NCBI RefSeq assembly: GCF_004217135.1
Contig: NZ_SHKK01000001.1
Span: forward strand, 4,526,001 to 4,590,000
Direction: 5' to 3'
From: Micromonospora violae
GTDB taxonomy: Bacteria > Actinomycetota > Actinomycetes > Mycobacteriales > Micromonosporaceae
DNA length: 64,000 nucleotides
Shown here: one piece after another, positions 44,381 to 52,245 of the stretch
Layout: the number at the start of each line of letters is the position of its first letter
Numbering within the stretch: the first letter of the stretch is position 1
The notes under the pieces: generated by a model
What the model was told of the DNA's origin: nothing
The model's input: the letters and a program-made list of their open reading frames with translations, nothing else
Database searches by the model: none
Program-made: the position numbers and the translations under genes

Positions 44381-45642
44381 GCGGTCACCTCCGCCGGTGC
44401 GCGCGGGCCGGGGCCACCGAGCCCGTCGGCCGCGCGGGACAGCAGTACCGCCTGGTACGCGTGGTAGACGTCCGGCCGGCCGTGCCAGACCGTGTCGGCG
44501 GGCAGGTTCTGTACGTCCAACTCGTGCCGCCATCCGGTCTGATCGATGAGGTTACGGCGGGCGTACGCCCAGAAGACCTGGTACCAGTCGCGGTAGACCG
44601 CGTCGCCGGTGCGGCGGTGCAGGGTGATCGCCGCTCCGATGGCCTCGGCGAGAACCCAGTGCATCCGGGAGCGCACCACCGGCCGGTCGTCCCAGTCGAT
44701 GGTGTAGACGAAGCCGTCCGCGCCGTCGACCGCCCAGCCACGACGCACGGCGGCGGCGAACAGGGCACGGGCGTCGGCGAGCAGCCAACGGGGTGGCTGC
44801 GGCAGCACCGCCTCCAACTCCAGCAGCAGCCGGGCCCACTCCAGCCAGTGCCCGATGGTCGAGCCGTACGGCCGGAACGGGTCGGCGGGCTGGTCCCGGT
44901 TGTAGTCGGGCAGCGGCGTCCAGTCGGTGGTGAAGTGCTCGGGCAGCCGCCAGTCGTGCCGGGCCGCCTCACCGTGCACGAGGTGGGTGGCGATCCGCAG
45001 GGCCCGGTCGGCCCAGCTCGCGTCGCCGGTGGCGGCGGCAGCGGCGAGGAACGCCTCGACCATGTGCATGCTGCTGTTGGCGCCCCGGTAGTCCTCGGTG
45101 ACGGTCCAGTCCCGGTTCCACGATTCGCGGACCGCGCCGGCGTCGTCGTCCCAGAATCGGTCCCGGACGACCGCCAGCACGTCGGCGAGCAGCTGCTCCG
45201 CGCCGGGACGTCCGGCGCGCGCGGCGCTGGAGGCGGCGAGCAGGACGAACGCGTGGTCGTAGCCGGCCTTGCGATCGTTGACGGGCACCCCCTGCTGGTC
45301 CACCGCGCTGAACCAGCCGCCGTAGCGGTCGTCGCGCAGCAGCGTGCTGAGCGCGGCGATCCCGTGGTCGACCAGGGCGGCGGCGTCCGGGTCGCCGTTG
45401 CGATGGGCGAGGGCGGCCACGTGGGTCATCCGACAGGTGATCCAGGCGTGGATCGGTTCGCCACGATCCGGGGTGCGGTCGTCGGTCAACCACCAGAAGC
45501 CGCCCTCGGACCGGACCGAGCGGCGGGCGGTGTCGAGCAGCGTCCGGGTCTGGTCGACGAGGAACTCGTCCAGATCGGGCAGGTCTGGTGACCCCGGCGG
45601 AGCGGGTGTCGTTTCGGCGTCGGATCGGGGCACGTCGGTCAT
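44377..45642 (-). CDS. AGE-family sugar isomerase/epimerase (mannose isomerase-like)
   Basis: 421 aa (alpha/alpha)6-barrel protein of the N-acylglucosamine 2-epimerase/YihS group. Conserved histidines occur in SSMHMVEAF, STIGHWLEWA and the C-terminal WHGRPDVYHAYQA, the last being typical of aldose-ketose (mannose/sulfoquinovose) isomerases rather than true epimerases. Cytoplasmic. The first gene after a possible 36-aa leader ORF and two palindromes, and translationally coupled to a fructokinase-like gene. The chain mannose to fructose to fructose 6-phosphate is the simplest reading. Confidence 0.87.
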   Translation of the reverse strand: MTDVPRSDAETTPAPPGSPDLPDLDEFLVDQTRTLLDTARRSVRSEGGFWWLTDDRTPDRGEPIHAWITCRMTHVAALAHRNGDPDAAALVDHGIAALSTLLRDDRYGGWFSAVDQQGVPVNDRKAGYDHAFVLLAASSAARAGRPGAEQLLADVLAVVRDRFWDDDAGAVRESWNRDWTVTEDYRGANSSMHMVEAFLAAAAATGDASWADRALRIATHLVHGEAARHDWRLPEHFTTDWTPLPDYNRDQPADPFRPYGSTIGHWLEWARLLLELEAVLPQPPRWLLADARALFAAAVRRGWAVDGADGFVYTIDWDDRPVVRSRMHWVLAEAIGAAITLHRRTGDAVYRDWYQVFWAYARRNLIDQTGWRHELDVQNLPADTVWHGRPDVYHAYQAVLLSRAADGLGGPGPRAPAEVTA

Positions 45643-45651
45643 CTCAGCTGG

Positions 45652-45762
45652 TCACCGTCGGGTAGGAATGGGACATACGGCCAGGATCGGCGGACGGACC
45701 GGGTCCGCGCCGGAGAACGTCAACAGGACACCGCGCACGGGGTGCGGCCGGAAGTGGACCAT
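45652..45762 (-). CDS. Possible 36-residue leader ORF upstream of the isomerase
   Basis: ATG 45762 has GGAAGGGA upstream at a usable distance. The ORF (MVHFRPHPVRGVLLTFSG start, PTRR end) stops 9 bases before the isomerase ATG. No homology is recognised. It could be a genuine small protein, a leader peptide coupling translation to the isomerase, or chance. The isomerase itself lacks a clear Shine-Dalgarno, which mildly supports coupling. Confidence 0.35.
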   Translation of the reverse strand: MVHFRPHPVRGVLLTFSGADPVRPPILAVCPIPTRR

Positions 45763-45788
45763 CGTACGATCCCTTCCTTTTTGTCCGT

Positions 45789-45802
45789 TGACATCGTTGT
45801 CA
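45789..45802. promoter_or_regulatory. Candidate LacI-family operator of the isomerase-kinase operon
   Basis: TGACATCGTTGTCA: 5-bp arms TGACA/TGTCA around a central CG, the form common to actinobacterial LacI-family sites. It lies 27 bases before the possible leader ORF. The nearest LacI gene is 2.6 kb away at 42186. Confidence 0.5.
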
Positions 45803-45819
45803 CCACCCAACCCTGCTCC

Positions 45820-45837
45820 GACAGTCGGCCGACTGTC
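45820..45837. promoter_or_regulatory. Perfect 18-bp palindrome
   Basis: GACAGTCGGCCGACTGTC, a perfect palindrome 18 bases from the LacI-type site. On the minus strand a TTGACA hexamer overlaps its edge (45834-45839). Operator or small hairpin, between the nucleoside deaminase and isomerase genes. Confidence 0.5.
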
Positions 45838-45875
45838 AATTCCGTCTGCGTCACACCATCGCGCCGCAGCTCCGC

Positions 45876-46301
45876 TCAGTAGTAGTCGTCGATCGGCTGG
45901 CGCGCCTCGTCGAACAACGCCGGCCCCTCGTACCGAACCGGAGGCAGCGCCGGGGTGGCCGGCTTGACCTGCTCGAACTGCTCCGTGGACAGGGCGTACA
46001 CCACCCGACCCAGGCCGGAACGGTCGATCGCGGTCGCGCACATCGCGCAGGGCTGGCAGCTGGTGAACATCGTGGTGCCGGCGGCCACCTCCAGAGAAAG
46101 CTCCCGCGCCGCCCAGCGGGCCAACTTCAACTCCGGATGGGCGGTGATGTCCGCGTCGGACACCACAGTGTTGTGGTCCTCGATCAGGACGACACCCTCC
46201 GCATTGACCAGCAACGACCCGAACGGCCGTTCACCGGAGGCCCCGGCCCGCCTGGCGATCTCCACGGCGTGCCGGAGAAACTTCTCGTCGTCCGGGGTCA
46301 T
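45876..46301 (-). CDS. Nucleoside/base deaminase (CDA-fold)
   Basis: 141 aa zinc deaminase. Zinc and catalysis motif HPELKLARWA (His55, Glu57; Pro replaces the more usual Ala) and the PCAMC motif (Cys85, Cys88). Length and the TSCQPCAMC context fit guanine/cytosine-type or tRNA-adenosine-type deaminases; the ALFDEARQPIDDYY tail is more like free-base or nucleoside enzymes. ATG 46301 has AGGAGG immediately upstream. Divergent from the APH-like kinase. Exact substrate unknown. Confidence 0.87.
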   Translation of the reverse strand: MTPDDEKFLRHAVEIARRAGASGERPFGSLLVNAEGVVLIEDHNTVVSDADITAHPELKLARWAARELSLEVAAGTTMFTSCQPCAMCATAIDRSGLGRVVYALSTEQFEQVKPATPALPPVRYEGPALFDEARQPIDDYY

Positions 46302-46487
46302 CGATCCTCCTGGGACTTGTGATGCTCGGCCACGTCCGGGGTCACCGCCGCACGTCGGGCTCGGCGCCCGAAGCGACGTTCGGTACGTTCACGCCCATCC
46401 GCACCCGTCCACGCTAGCCACTGTGGACCAGCGTGGGAACGCCCCTCACCCACCGACGCGCACGACCGCACGGCTCAGGAGGGCCAG

Positions 46488-47369
46488 ATGGATCTACCCG
46501 TTGGGCTCGACTGGGTACGCGGAACACCCGCCGGCCGGGCCTGGCTGGCCGTGCTCCCCACCTGGCTGACGGAGTGCGCCGAACGGTGGTCGCTGCGGCT
46601 CGGCCCGCCCTTCCCGTACGCGTACGCCTCACTGGCGCTCCCCGCCGACCTGCCCGACGGCACGGCGGCGGTGTTGAAGCTCCAGTACCCCGACGAGGAG
46701 AGCCGGCACGAGGCCGACGCGTTGGCCCACTGGGACGGCGACGGGGCGGTCCGACTGCTCGCCCACGACCCCGAGCGGCGTGCCCTGCTGCTCGAACGCT
46801 GCCAGCCCGGCACCGCACTGCACGAACTCCCACCGGAGCAGGCACTGGACGCGATGATCGGGCTCCTCCCCCGGCTCTGGCGACCGGCCGGCGCGCCGTT
46901 CACCCCGCTGGCCGACGAGGCCGCCGGCTGGATCGACCGGATGCCCCGTGCCTGGCAACGGGCCGACCAGCCGTACGAGCGGCGGTTGCTGGACGCGGCA
47001 CTGACCCTGCTCGGCGAGCTGGCGTCGAGTCAGGGCGAGCAGGTGCTGGTCAACCAGGACCTGCACGCCGGCAACGTGCTCGCCGCCGATTCGCTCGCCG
47101 CCGATCGGGGGCCGTGGCTGGCGATCGACCCGAAGCCGCTGACCGGGGAGCGCGAGTTCTCCGTCGTGCCGATGGTGCGCGGCGCCGAGTTGGGCCACTC
47201 ACCGGCCGCCGTCCGACACCGGCTGGACCGGCTCAGCACCGAGCTGGGACTGGACCGGGAACGGGTCCGAGGTTGGACGATCGGACACACGCTGGCCTGG
47301 AGCGTCGCCGACGGCACTGTCTTTCCGCAGAAGGTCGAAGTGGTCCGCTGGTTGCTCAACGGCGACTGA
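46488..47369 (+). CDS. Aminoglycoside/hydroxyurea antibiotic kinase family protein (APH(6)-like)
   Basis: 293 aa kinase-fold phosphotransferase. ATP lysine in AVLKLQYPDE (Lys64), catalytic loop LVNQDLHAGN (Asp191, Asn196) and magnesium Asp in WLAIDPKP (~213). This pattern belongs to the streptomycin 6-kinase/hydroxyurea-kinase group. Whether it inactivates a drug or phosphorylates a metabolite is unknown. GGAGGGCC sits just before the ATG. The 46302-46487 gap holds a CCACGCT/AGCGTGG inverted repeat (46409-46436), a possible regulatory hairpin. Convergent with the glycosylase gene. Confidence 0.87.
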   Translation: MDLPVGLDWVRGTPAGRAWLAVLPTWLTECAERWSLRLGPPFPYAYASLALPADLPDGTAAVLKLQYPDEESRHEADALAHWDGDGAVRLLAHDPERRALLLERCQPGTALHELPPEQALDAMIGLLPRLWRPAGAPFTPLADEAAGWIDRMPRAWQRADQPYERRLLDAALTLLGELASSQGEQVLVNQDLHAGNVLAADSLAADRGPWLAIDPKPLTGEREFSVVPMVRGAELGHSPAAVRHRLDRLSTELGLDRERVRGWTIGHTLAWSVADGTVFPQKVEVVRWLLNGD

Positions 47370-47406
47370 GGCACAAGGCGCGGTGGGCGCCGGGGCGACG
47401 ACCGGC

Positions 47407-48216
47407 TCAACCGCCCTGGCAGGTACGACACCAGTACAGGTTGCGGCCGGCCAACTCGCCCCGGCTGACCTCGGTGCCACAGACGTGGCAGGGTGCCCCC
47501 GGACGACGGTAGACGTACACCTCGCCACCGTGCCGGTCCACCCGCGCCGGTCGGCCCATCGCCTCCGGCAGGTGCGCGTCGCGGACCGTGTCGATCCGCC
47601 CGTGCTCGACCGCGAGTCGCATCAACCCGACGAGATCAGCCCAGAGCACGTCCCAGATGGCTCTGGTCACCTGTCGACCCGGCATGGTCGGCGGCAGGCC
47701 GGCCCGGAACAGCGCCTCAGTCACGAAGATCAACCCCGTGCCGGCCACCACCGACTGGTCCAGCAGCAACGCGGCGAGGGGCGTGGAACTGCGCGAAATC
47801 CGGGCGTACGCCCGCTCCGGGTCGGCGTCAGCGCGCAACGGATCCGGCCCGAGGCGACCCCGCAGCGCAGCCACCTCGGGCGGGGTGAGCAGCTCACAGG
47901 CCGTTGGCCCGCGCAGGTCGAGCCAGTGCCGGTCGCTGGCCAGCCGCAGCCGCACCTGACCGACCGGCTCCGGTGGCTCCCCCGCCCCGTCGGTGAACTT
48001 GCCGTACAACCCAAGGTGAACGTGCAGCGTCAGCTCGCCGGCGTGGTGGTGCAGCAGGTGCTTCCCGTACGCCTCGGTGCCCTCCAGCACGGTCCCGGAC
48101 AGCCGGGCGGACCCCTCGGCGAAACGACCCTGCGGGCTCGCGGCGTGCAGCTTGTCCCCGGCGAACAGCTCGGCGTGCCGGGCCGCCAGGCGATGGATCG
48201 TGTGTCCCTCTGGCAC
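47407..48216 (-). CDS. Fpg/Nei-family DNA glycosylase with altered H2TH asparagine
   Basis: 269 aa. GTG 48216 yields the required MPEGHTIH N-terminus (Pro2 nucleophile, Glu3). EAYGKHLLHH supplies the conserved lysine, and the C-terminal zinc finger CHVC...CRTC is complete. It removes oxidised bases in base-excision repair. The helix-two-turn-helix motif, normally G-[VI]-G-N-x-Y-x-x-E, reads GTGLIFVTEALF. The DNA-phosphate-binding Asn is Leu and the Tyr is Phe, so lesion cleavage may be impaired. Convergent with the APH-like gene and divergent from the proline-rich membrane protein. Confidence 0.9.
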   Translation of the reverse strand: MPEGHTIHRLAARHAELFAGDKLHAASPQGRFAEGSARLSGTVLEGTEAYGKHLLHHHAGELTLHVHLGLYGKFTDGAGEPPEPVGQVRLRLASDRHWLDLRGPTACELLTPPEVAALRGRLGPDPLRADADPERAYARISRSSTPLAALLLDQSVVAGTGLIFVTEALFRAGLPPTMPGRQVTRAIWDVLWADLVGLMRLAVEHGRIDTVRDAHLPEAMGRPARVDRHGGEVYVYRRPGAPCHVCGTEVSRGELAGRNLYWCRTCQGG

Positions 48217-48279
48217 GGGTGCCAAGGATAGCCAGCCCTCCCCCGCCAAGCCCCGCACGGACCAACATGGGTCCCGCCG

Positions 48280-48372
48280 CGCCGATCACCGCAGGCCCTC
48301 ACCGCGCGTTGATCGACTCGGACCTCGCCCCGCCGAACGCCGCAGGCCCTCACCGCGCGTTGATCGACTCGG
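48280..48372. repeat. 51-bp spaced direct duplication containing element ends
   Basis: A 42-bp sequence at 48280-48321 recurs at 48331-48372 with two or three differences. Each copy ends in the TGATCGACTCGG terminus of the type I element, and the second copy runs into the full element at 48361. The 48217-48598 gap holds this, the element, and the promoter region of the next gene with an ACCCAGGTGGGT palindrome. Confidence 0.85.
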
Positions 48373-48437
48373 GTTTCAGGAAACCGGGGTGTCCACGTGG
48401 GCGGGACACCGCGTTTTGCAGGAACCCGAGTCGATCA
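48361..48437. repeat. Palindromic intergenic element, type I (copy 2)
   Basis: A 77-nt element with TGATCGACTCGGGTTTC ends and inner TGTCC/GGACA arms, the same length and design as 17154-17230. It lies in the divergent gap between the glycosylase and the membrane protein. Confidence 0.92.
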
Positions 48438-48598
48438 AGCCCACGGCATGACAGGGCGGGGCAGGCCCCACCAAGGCGACTCTCGGCGGCCGTACCCAGG
48501 ATTGGTGTCAGGAAACACCCAGGTGGGTACTCAAGAGACGACACCGCGTGGGTGCCACCCTTTTCGTCGGCCACCACGCATTCATCAGGAGGTGTGTA

Positions 48599-49495
48599 GT
48601 GGTCAGGATTCCTTCGCTGTCCCGCCGGTCCGAGCCGGCACCGCCGCGGGACGAGAACCTCGACGGCCGCGTGGACGGCCGCGACACCCCGGTCACCGGG
48701 ACTGGCCCGACCGGCGACAACGGCGGCCGCCCGGTGGTCACCGACCGCGATGGCGACCAGACGACGTACGCCAGCGCCGGCGCGACCGACGGCCAGCCCA
48801 GCGAGGCCGAGCGGCGGGCCAACGAGCGGGCGGCGGTGGCGCGGGCCGCCACCAAGCGACCGGCGGAGGCCGAGCCGCGGACCGGCACCGCCCGCCCGGT
48901 CGCGCCCGAGCCGTCGAACGGCACCACCCGCCCCGTCGCACCCGAGCCCGTGACCGGCACGACCCGCCCGGTCGCGCCCGAGCCGCGCACCGCCCAGACC
49001 GACGCCCGGCCCGCCGTCGCCCCGACCACGGCGCGCACCGCCGAGCGCGACGCCGACCTCGACAGCACTTCCACCCGGCGGCCCGACGCCACCGACCGGG
49101 TCGGCACGGGCCGCTCCGTCGACCGGACCCCGGGCGTGACCGCGCCCGAGCCGCCGGTGACGCGTGACCCGAAGCCGCGGGCCAGCCTGCTCGCCACGCT
49201 CGGCCTGATCGTGTCCGTGGCCGGTGCGCTCTTCGTGCTGACCGGGACCCTGGCCGGGTACGGCATCGGGCTCGGCGCGTTCGGTGCGGTGCTCGCGGTG
49301 CTCGGCCTGATGGCCACCCGCCGTCGGCACGTCGCCGGCAAGACCGACGCGCTCTTCGGGGTGCTCATCGGGCTGGCCGCGGTCGTGATCGGAGTGCTCG
49401 CGATGACCGGCCAGTTCGACTGGCCCACCACCGACGGCGACTGGGTGCAGCGGTTCCGCGAGTGGCTTGACTCACAGTTTGTCGATCGTTTCTAG
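48599..49495 (+). CDS. Proline-rich protein with C-terminal membrane domain, unknown function
   Basis: 298 aa. Residues 1-205 are disordered (Pro, Ala, Thr, Asp, Arg), including three GT[A/T]RPVAPEP-type units near 97-130. Then three hydrophobic helices (~208-228, ~231-249, ~260-280) and a short acidic/aromatic tail. GTG 48599 is 5-6 bases after AGGAGGT, which settles the start. No enzyme motif. It could be an anchored scaffold or a wall-spanning protein, depending on topology. A multi-hairpin region follows its stop. Confidence 0.8.
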   Translation: MVRIPSLSRRSEPAPPRDENLDGRVDGRDTPVTGTGPTGDNGGRPVVTDRDGDQTTYASAGATDGQPSEAERRANERAAVARAATKRPAEAEPRTGTARPVAPEPSNGTTRPVAPEPVTGTTRPVAPEPRTAQTDARPAVAPTTARTAERDADLDSTSTRRPDATDRVGTGRSVDRTPGVTAPEPPVTRDPKPRASLLATLGLIVSVAGALFVLTGTLAGYGIGLGAFGAVLAVLGLMATRRRHVAGKTDALFGVLIGLAAVVIGVLAMTGQFDWPTTDGDWVQRFREWLDSQFVDRF

Positions 49496-49510
49496 CGGGC
49501 ACTGTTCCGC

Positions 49511-49621
49511 TCGCCGGTGATGCACCGGCGAACAGCCGGCGGTTCGCCGGCAGCCCGACCAGTCCGGTGGTTCACCGGCCGGGCGACACCCTTTCAGGGG
49601 CGGCGGTTCGCCGCCCCTGAA
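49511..49621. repeat. Array of four short-loop hairpins
   Basis: Four successive perfect stems with 3-nt loops: 49511-49531 (loop ATG), 49535-49551 (GTT), 49564-49578 (GTT) and 49593-49621 (GTT, 13-bp stem). The arms are all GCCGG/CGGTG-like. The last is followed by TTTT and can act as a terminator for the gene ending at 49495. Confidence 0.85.
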
Positions 49622-49729
49622 GTGTTTTCGGGCTTCGCCAGTCCCCTCGGGATGGCTCGCCGGCACAAACGAACAGAAACCCTGCGGACAGCGACGGCCC
49701 AACCGCGGTGCCTGCCCCCTTTGCTCTGC

Positions 49730-49763
<34 letters not shown>

Positions 49764-49837
49764 ATGCGCCACTCACACGCCCAGCGCCCGGGCGTCCGGG
49801 CGGGCACCCGTGCGTCCGGGCGGGCACGGCGGTGGGC

Positions 49838-49909
49838 GCGCGGGCGCACAGACAGGCGGGTGCGCGGGCGCACAGACAGGTGGGTGCGCGGGCGCACAGA
49901 CAGGTGGGT
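49838..49909. repeat. Three tandem 24-bp repeats
   Basis: Units at 49838-49861, 49862-49885 and 49886-49909 (consensus GCGCGGGCGCACAGACAGG plus TGGGT); copy 1 differs by one base. No spacers, so not a CRISPR. Confidence 0.9.
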
Positions 49910-50056
49910 GGCGCGTATTAGGCAGCAGAGCAAAGGCTCTGCGAAAGCCCCACGGCAGGTGGCCGGAAACACGAAGCCCGACCCGCACAACCCGCAGCAC
50001 AACGTTTCGTAGCCAAAAGCCGTCCAGACGCAACGAATCTTCGGTCTGCGCAACTC

Positions 50057-50079
50057 TCAGTGGTGGATCCTGCCGCTGA
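50057..50079. promoter_or_regulatory. Candidate operator/promoter of the arginine-catabolic pair
   Basis: Imperfect palindrome TCAGTGG...CCGCTGA around GGATCC, followed at 50087 by TAACGT, a plausible -10. About 78 bases before the first gene. An Lrp/AsnC- or ArgR-type regulator would fit the genes, but none is nearby. Confidence 0.3.
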
Positions 50080-50156
50080 CGCCGCATAACGTTGAGCCAC
50101 GGCGCCAGCCCGTGGGCCACGGTGGCCGGGCGCGCCCGACCCCTGGGAGCAGGACA

Positions 50157-50978
50157 ATGACGATGGACGCCACCAGCCAGCGCCTGTTGATGTGCCGGCC
50201 GACGTACTTCGCCGTCGACTACGCCATCAACCCCTGGATGGACCCGAGCGCGCCGGTCGACGCCGCGCTGGCCATCCGGCAGTGGGAGCAGCTGCGCCAG
50301 ACGTACCGCGACCTGGGCCACACCGTCGAGGAGATCACTCCGGTGCCCGGTCTGCCCGACATGGTCTTCGCTGCCAACGGCGGCACGGTGATCGACGGCA
50401 AGGCGATGGCCGTGCAGTTCCGTGACCCGCAGCGCGCCGACGAGGCGCCCGCGTACCGGGCCTGGTTCGAGGCCGCCGGCTTCGAGATGTACGACCCGAA
50501 GCACGTCAACGAGGGCGAGGGCGACGTCCTGTTGGCCGGTGACCACCTGCTGGCCGGCACCGGCTTCCGTACGGCGCACGCCGCGCACGCCCAGTTGCAG
50601 GAGGTCTTCGGCTACCCGGTGATCACCATGCAGTTGGTCGACCCGCGCTTCTACCACCTGGACACCGCGTTGACCGTGCTCGACGAGCGGACCGTGGCGT
50701 ACCTGCCGGAGGCGTTCTCCCCCGGCAGCCAGGCCGTGCTGCGGCGGCTCTTCCCCGACGCGGTGCACGCCACCATGGCCGACGCCGAGGTGCTGGGACT
50801 GAACGCGGTCAGCGACGGGCGGCACGTGGTGCTGCCCGCGCAGGCCACCGACCTGGCCGCCGCGTTGCGCGACCGGGGCTACGAAACCATCGGGGTCGAC
50901 CTGTCCGAGCTACGTAAGGCCGGCGGCGGACCGAAGTGCTGCACGCTGCGACTCCGTCAGGGAAAGGCAAGCAAGTGA
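50157..50978 (+). CDS. DDAH / arginine-dihydrolase-like amidinotransferase-fold hydrolase
   Basis: 273 aa penta-beta/alpha propeller enzyme. Catalytic His167 in RFYHLDTALTV and Cys261 in GGGPKCCTLRL, with substrate-binding MVFAANGG near 69-76. The family includes dimethylarginine dimethylaminohydrolase (methylarginine to citrulline) and the arginine dihydrolases of cyanobacteria (arginine to ornithine). Its TGA overlaps the GTG of rocD (GTGA), and ornithine is RocD's substrate, so an ornithine-forming activity makes good sense here. That point is inference. GGGAGCAGGA precedes the ATG. Confidence 0.88.
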   Translation: MTMDATSQRLLMCRPTYFAVDYAINPWMDPSAPVDAALAIRQWEQLRQTYRDLGHTVEEITPVPGLPDMVFAANGGTVIDGKAMAVQFRDPQRADEAPAYRAWFEAAGFEMYDPKHVNEGEGDVLLAGDHLLAGTGFRTAHAAHAQLQEVFGYPVITMQLVDPRFYHLDTALTVLDERTVAYLPEAFSPGSQAVLRRLFPDAVHATMADAEVLGLNAVSDGRHVVLPAQATDLAAALRDRGYETIGVDLSELRKAGGGPKCCTLRLRQGKASK

Positions 50979-52192
50979 TCGTGGATGACAAGCTGCGTAC
51001 GCCGGGAGCGGTCCGGGACGCCGAACGCTGGACCGCGCACAACTACCACCCGCTGCCGGTGGTGATCTCGTCCGCCGAGGGTGCCTGGCTCACCGATGTG
51101 GACGGCCGCCGCTACCTGGACTGCCTGGCCGGCTACTCCGCGCTGAACTTCGGTCACCGGCACCCGCAGCTGATCGCCGCCGCGCACGCCCAACTGGACC
51201 GGCTCACGCTGACCAGCCGGGCGTTCATCCACGACCAGTTCGCCGACTTCTGTCGGGAGTTGGCCGAGCTGTGCGGCAAGGACCTCGTGCTGCCGATGAA
51301 CACCGGCGCGGAGGCGGTGGAGACCGGGATCAAGGTGGCCCGCAAGTGGGGCTACCAGGTCAAGGGTGTGCCCGCCGGGCAGGCCAACATCGTGGTCGCG
51401 GAGGGCAACTTCCACGGTCGGACCACCACCATCGTGAGCTTCTCCACCGACGAGGACGCCCGCGCCGACTTCGGGCCGTACACCCCGGGGTTCACGGTCG
51501 TGCCGTACGGCGACCTGGACGCGCTGACCGCCGCGATCAACGAGAACACCGTGGCCGTGCTGCTGGAGCCGATCCAGGGTGAGCAGGGTGTGGTGGTGCC
51601 GCCGGAGGGCTACCTGCCGGGCGTACGCCAGGTCTGCACCGAGCGCAACGTGCTGTTCATCGCCGACGAGATCCAGTCGGGCCTGGGGCGTACCGGCGCG
51701 ACCTTCGCCTGTGACCACGAGGGCGTGGTGCCCGACATGTACCTGCTCGGCAAGGCGCTCGGCGGCGGCATCGTGCCGGTGTCCGCGGTGGCCGCGAACG
51801 CCGACGTGCTCGGCGTGCTCAAGCCCGGCCAGCACGGCTCCACCTTCGGCGGTAACCCGCTCGCCTGCGCGGTGGCGATCGAGGTGGTCCGGCTGCTGTC
51901 CACCGGCGAGTTCCAGCGCCGTTCAGCCCAGCTGGGCGAGCGGCTGCGGGCCGGCCTGGAAGGGCTGGTCGGCAAGGGTCTCGTCGGGGTACGCGTCCGT
52001 GGCCTGTGGGCGGGTCTGGACATCGACCCGGCGCTGATGACCGGTCGGGAGGCGTGTGAGCGGCTCGCCGCCCGGGGTGTGCTCGCCAAGGACACCCACG
52101 GTTCCACCATCCGGCTCGCCCCGCCGCTGGTGATCACCGAGGAGGAGATCGACCTGGCGGTGACCCAGCTGGCCGAGGTGCTGGCCGGCTGA
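50975..52192 (+). CDS. rocD: Ornithine aminotransferase
   Basis: 405 aa class-III PLP aminotransferase making glutamate-5-semialdehyde from ornithine. PLP lysine Lys260 in LLGKALGGG, preceded by FIADEIQSGLGRTG; MNTGAEAVETGIKVARKWGY and EPIQGEQGVVVPPEGYL are strongly RocD-like. GTG 50975 overlaps the upstream stop, with GGAAAGG as ribosome site. With the upstream hydrolase it forms an arginine/methylarginine catabolic operon leading to glutamate or proline. A perfect hairpin follows. Confidence 0.94.
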   Translation: MIVDDKLRTPGAVRDAERWTAHNYHPLPVVISSAEGAWLTDVDGRRYLDCLAGYSALNFGHRHPQLIAAAHAQLDRLTLTSRAFIHDQFADFCRELAELCGKDLVLPMNTGAEAVETGIKVARKWGYQVKGVPAGQANIVVAEGNFHGRTTTIVSFSTDEDARADFGPYTPGFTVVPYGDLDALTAAINENTVAVLLEPIQGEQGVVVPPEGYLPGVRQVCTERNVLFIADEIQSGLGRTGATFACDHEGVVPDMYLLGKALGGGIVPVSAVAANADVLGVLKPGQHGSTFGGNPLACAVAIEVVRLLSTGEFQRRSAQLGERLRAGLEGLVGKGLVGVRVRGLWAGLDIDPALMTGREACERLAARGVLAKDTHGSTIRLAPPLVITEEEIDLAVTQLAEVLAG

Positions 52193-52206
52193 ACCAGGAA
52201 TGTGGT

Positions 52207-52242
52207 GGAAGGCGGGCGTCGGCGTTCCGACGCCCGCCTTCC
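52207..52242. terminator. Perfect bidirectional hairpin between rocD and FHA genes
   Basis: A perfect 16-bp stem (52207-52222 with 52227-52242) with a CGTT loop between two convergent stops. Confidence 0.85.
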
Positions 52243-52245
52243 GCG

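Noticed and set aside
43201..46301. Part of a natural-product cluster (sugar isomerase, kinase, deaminase)
   Set aside because: No synthase, tailoring or deoxysugar genes nearby. The genes fit primary sugar metabolism and base salvage.
49838..49909. Possible CRISPR array
   Set aside because: Only three directly adjacent 24-bp repeats without spacers, and no cas genes in the window.
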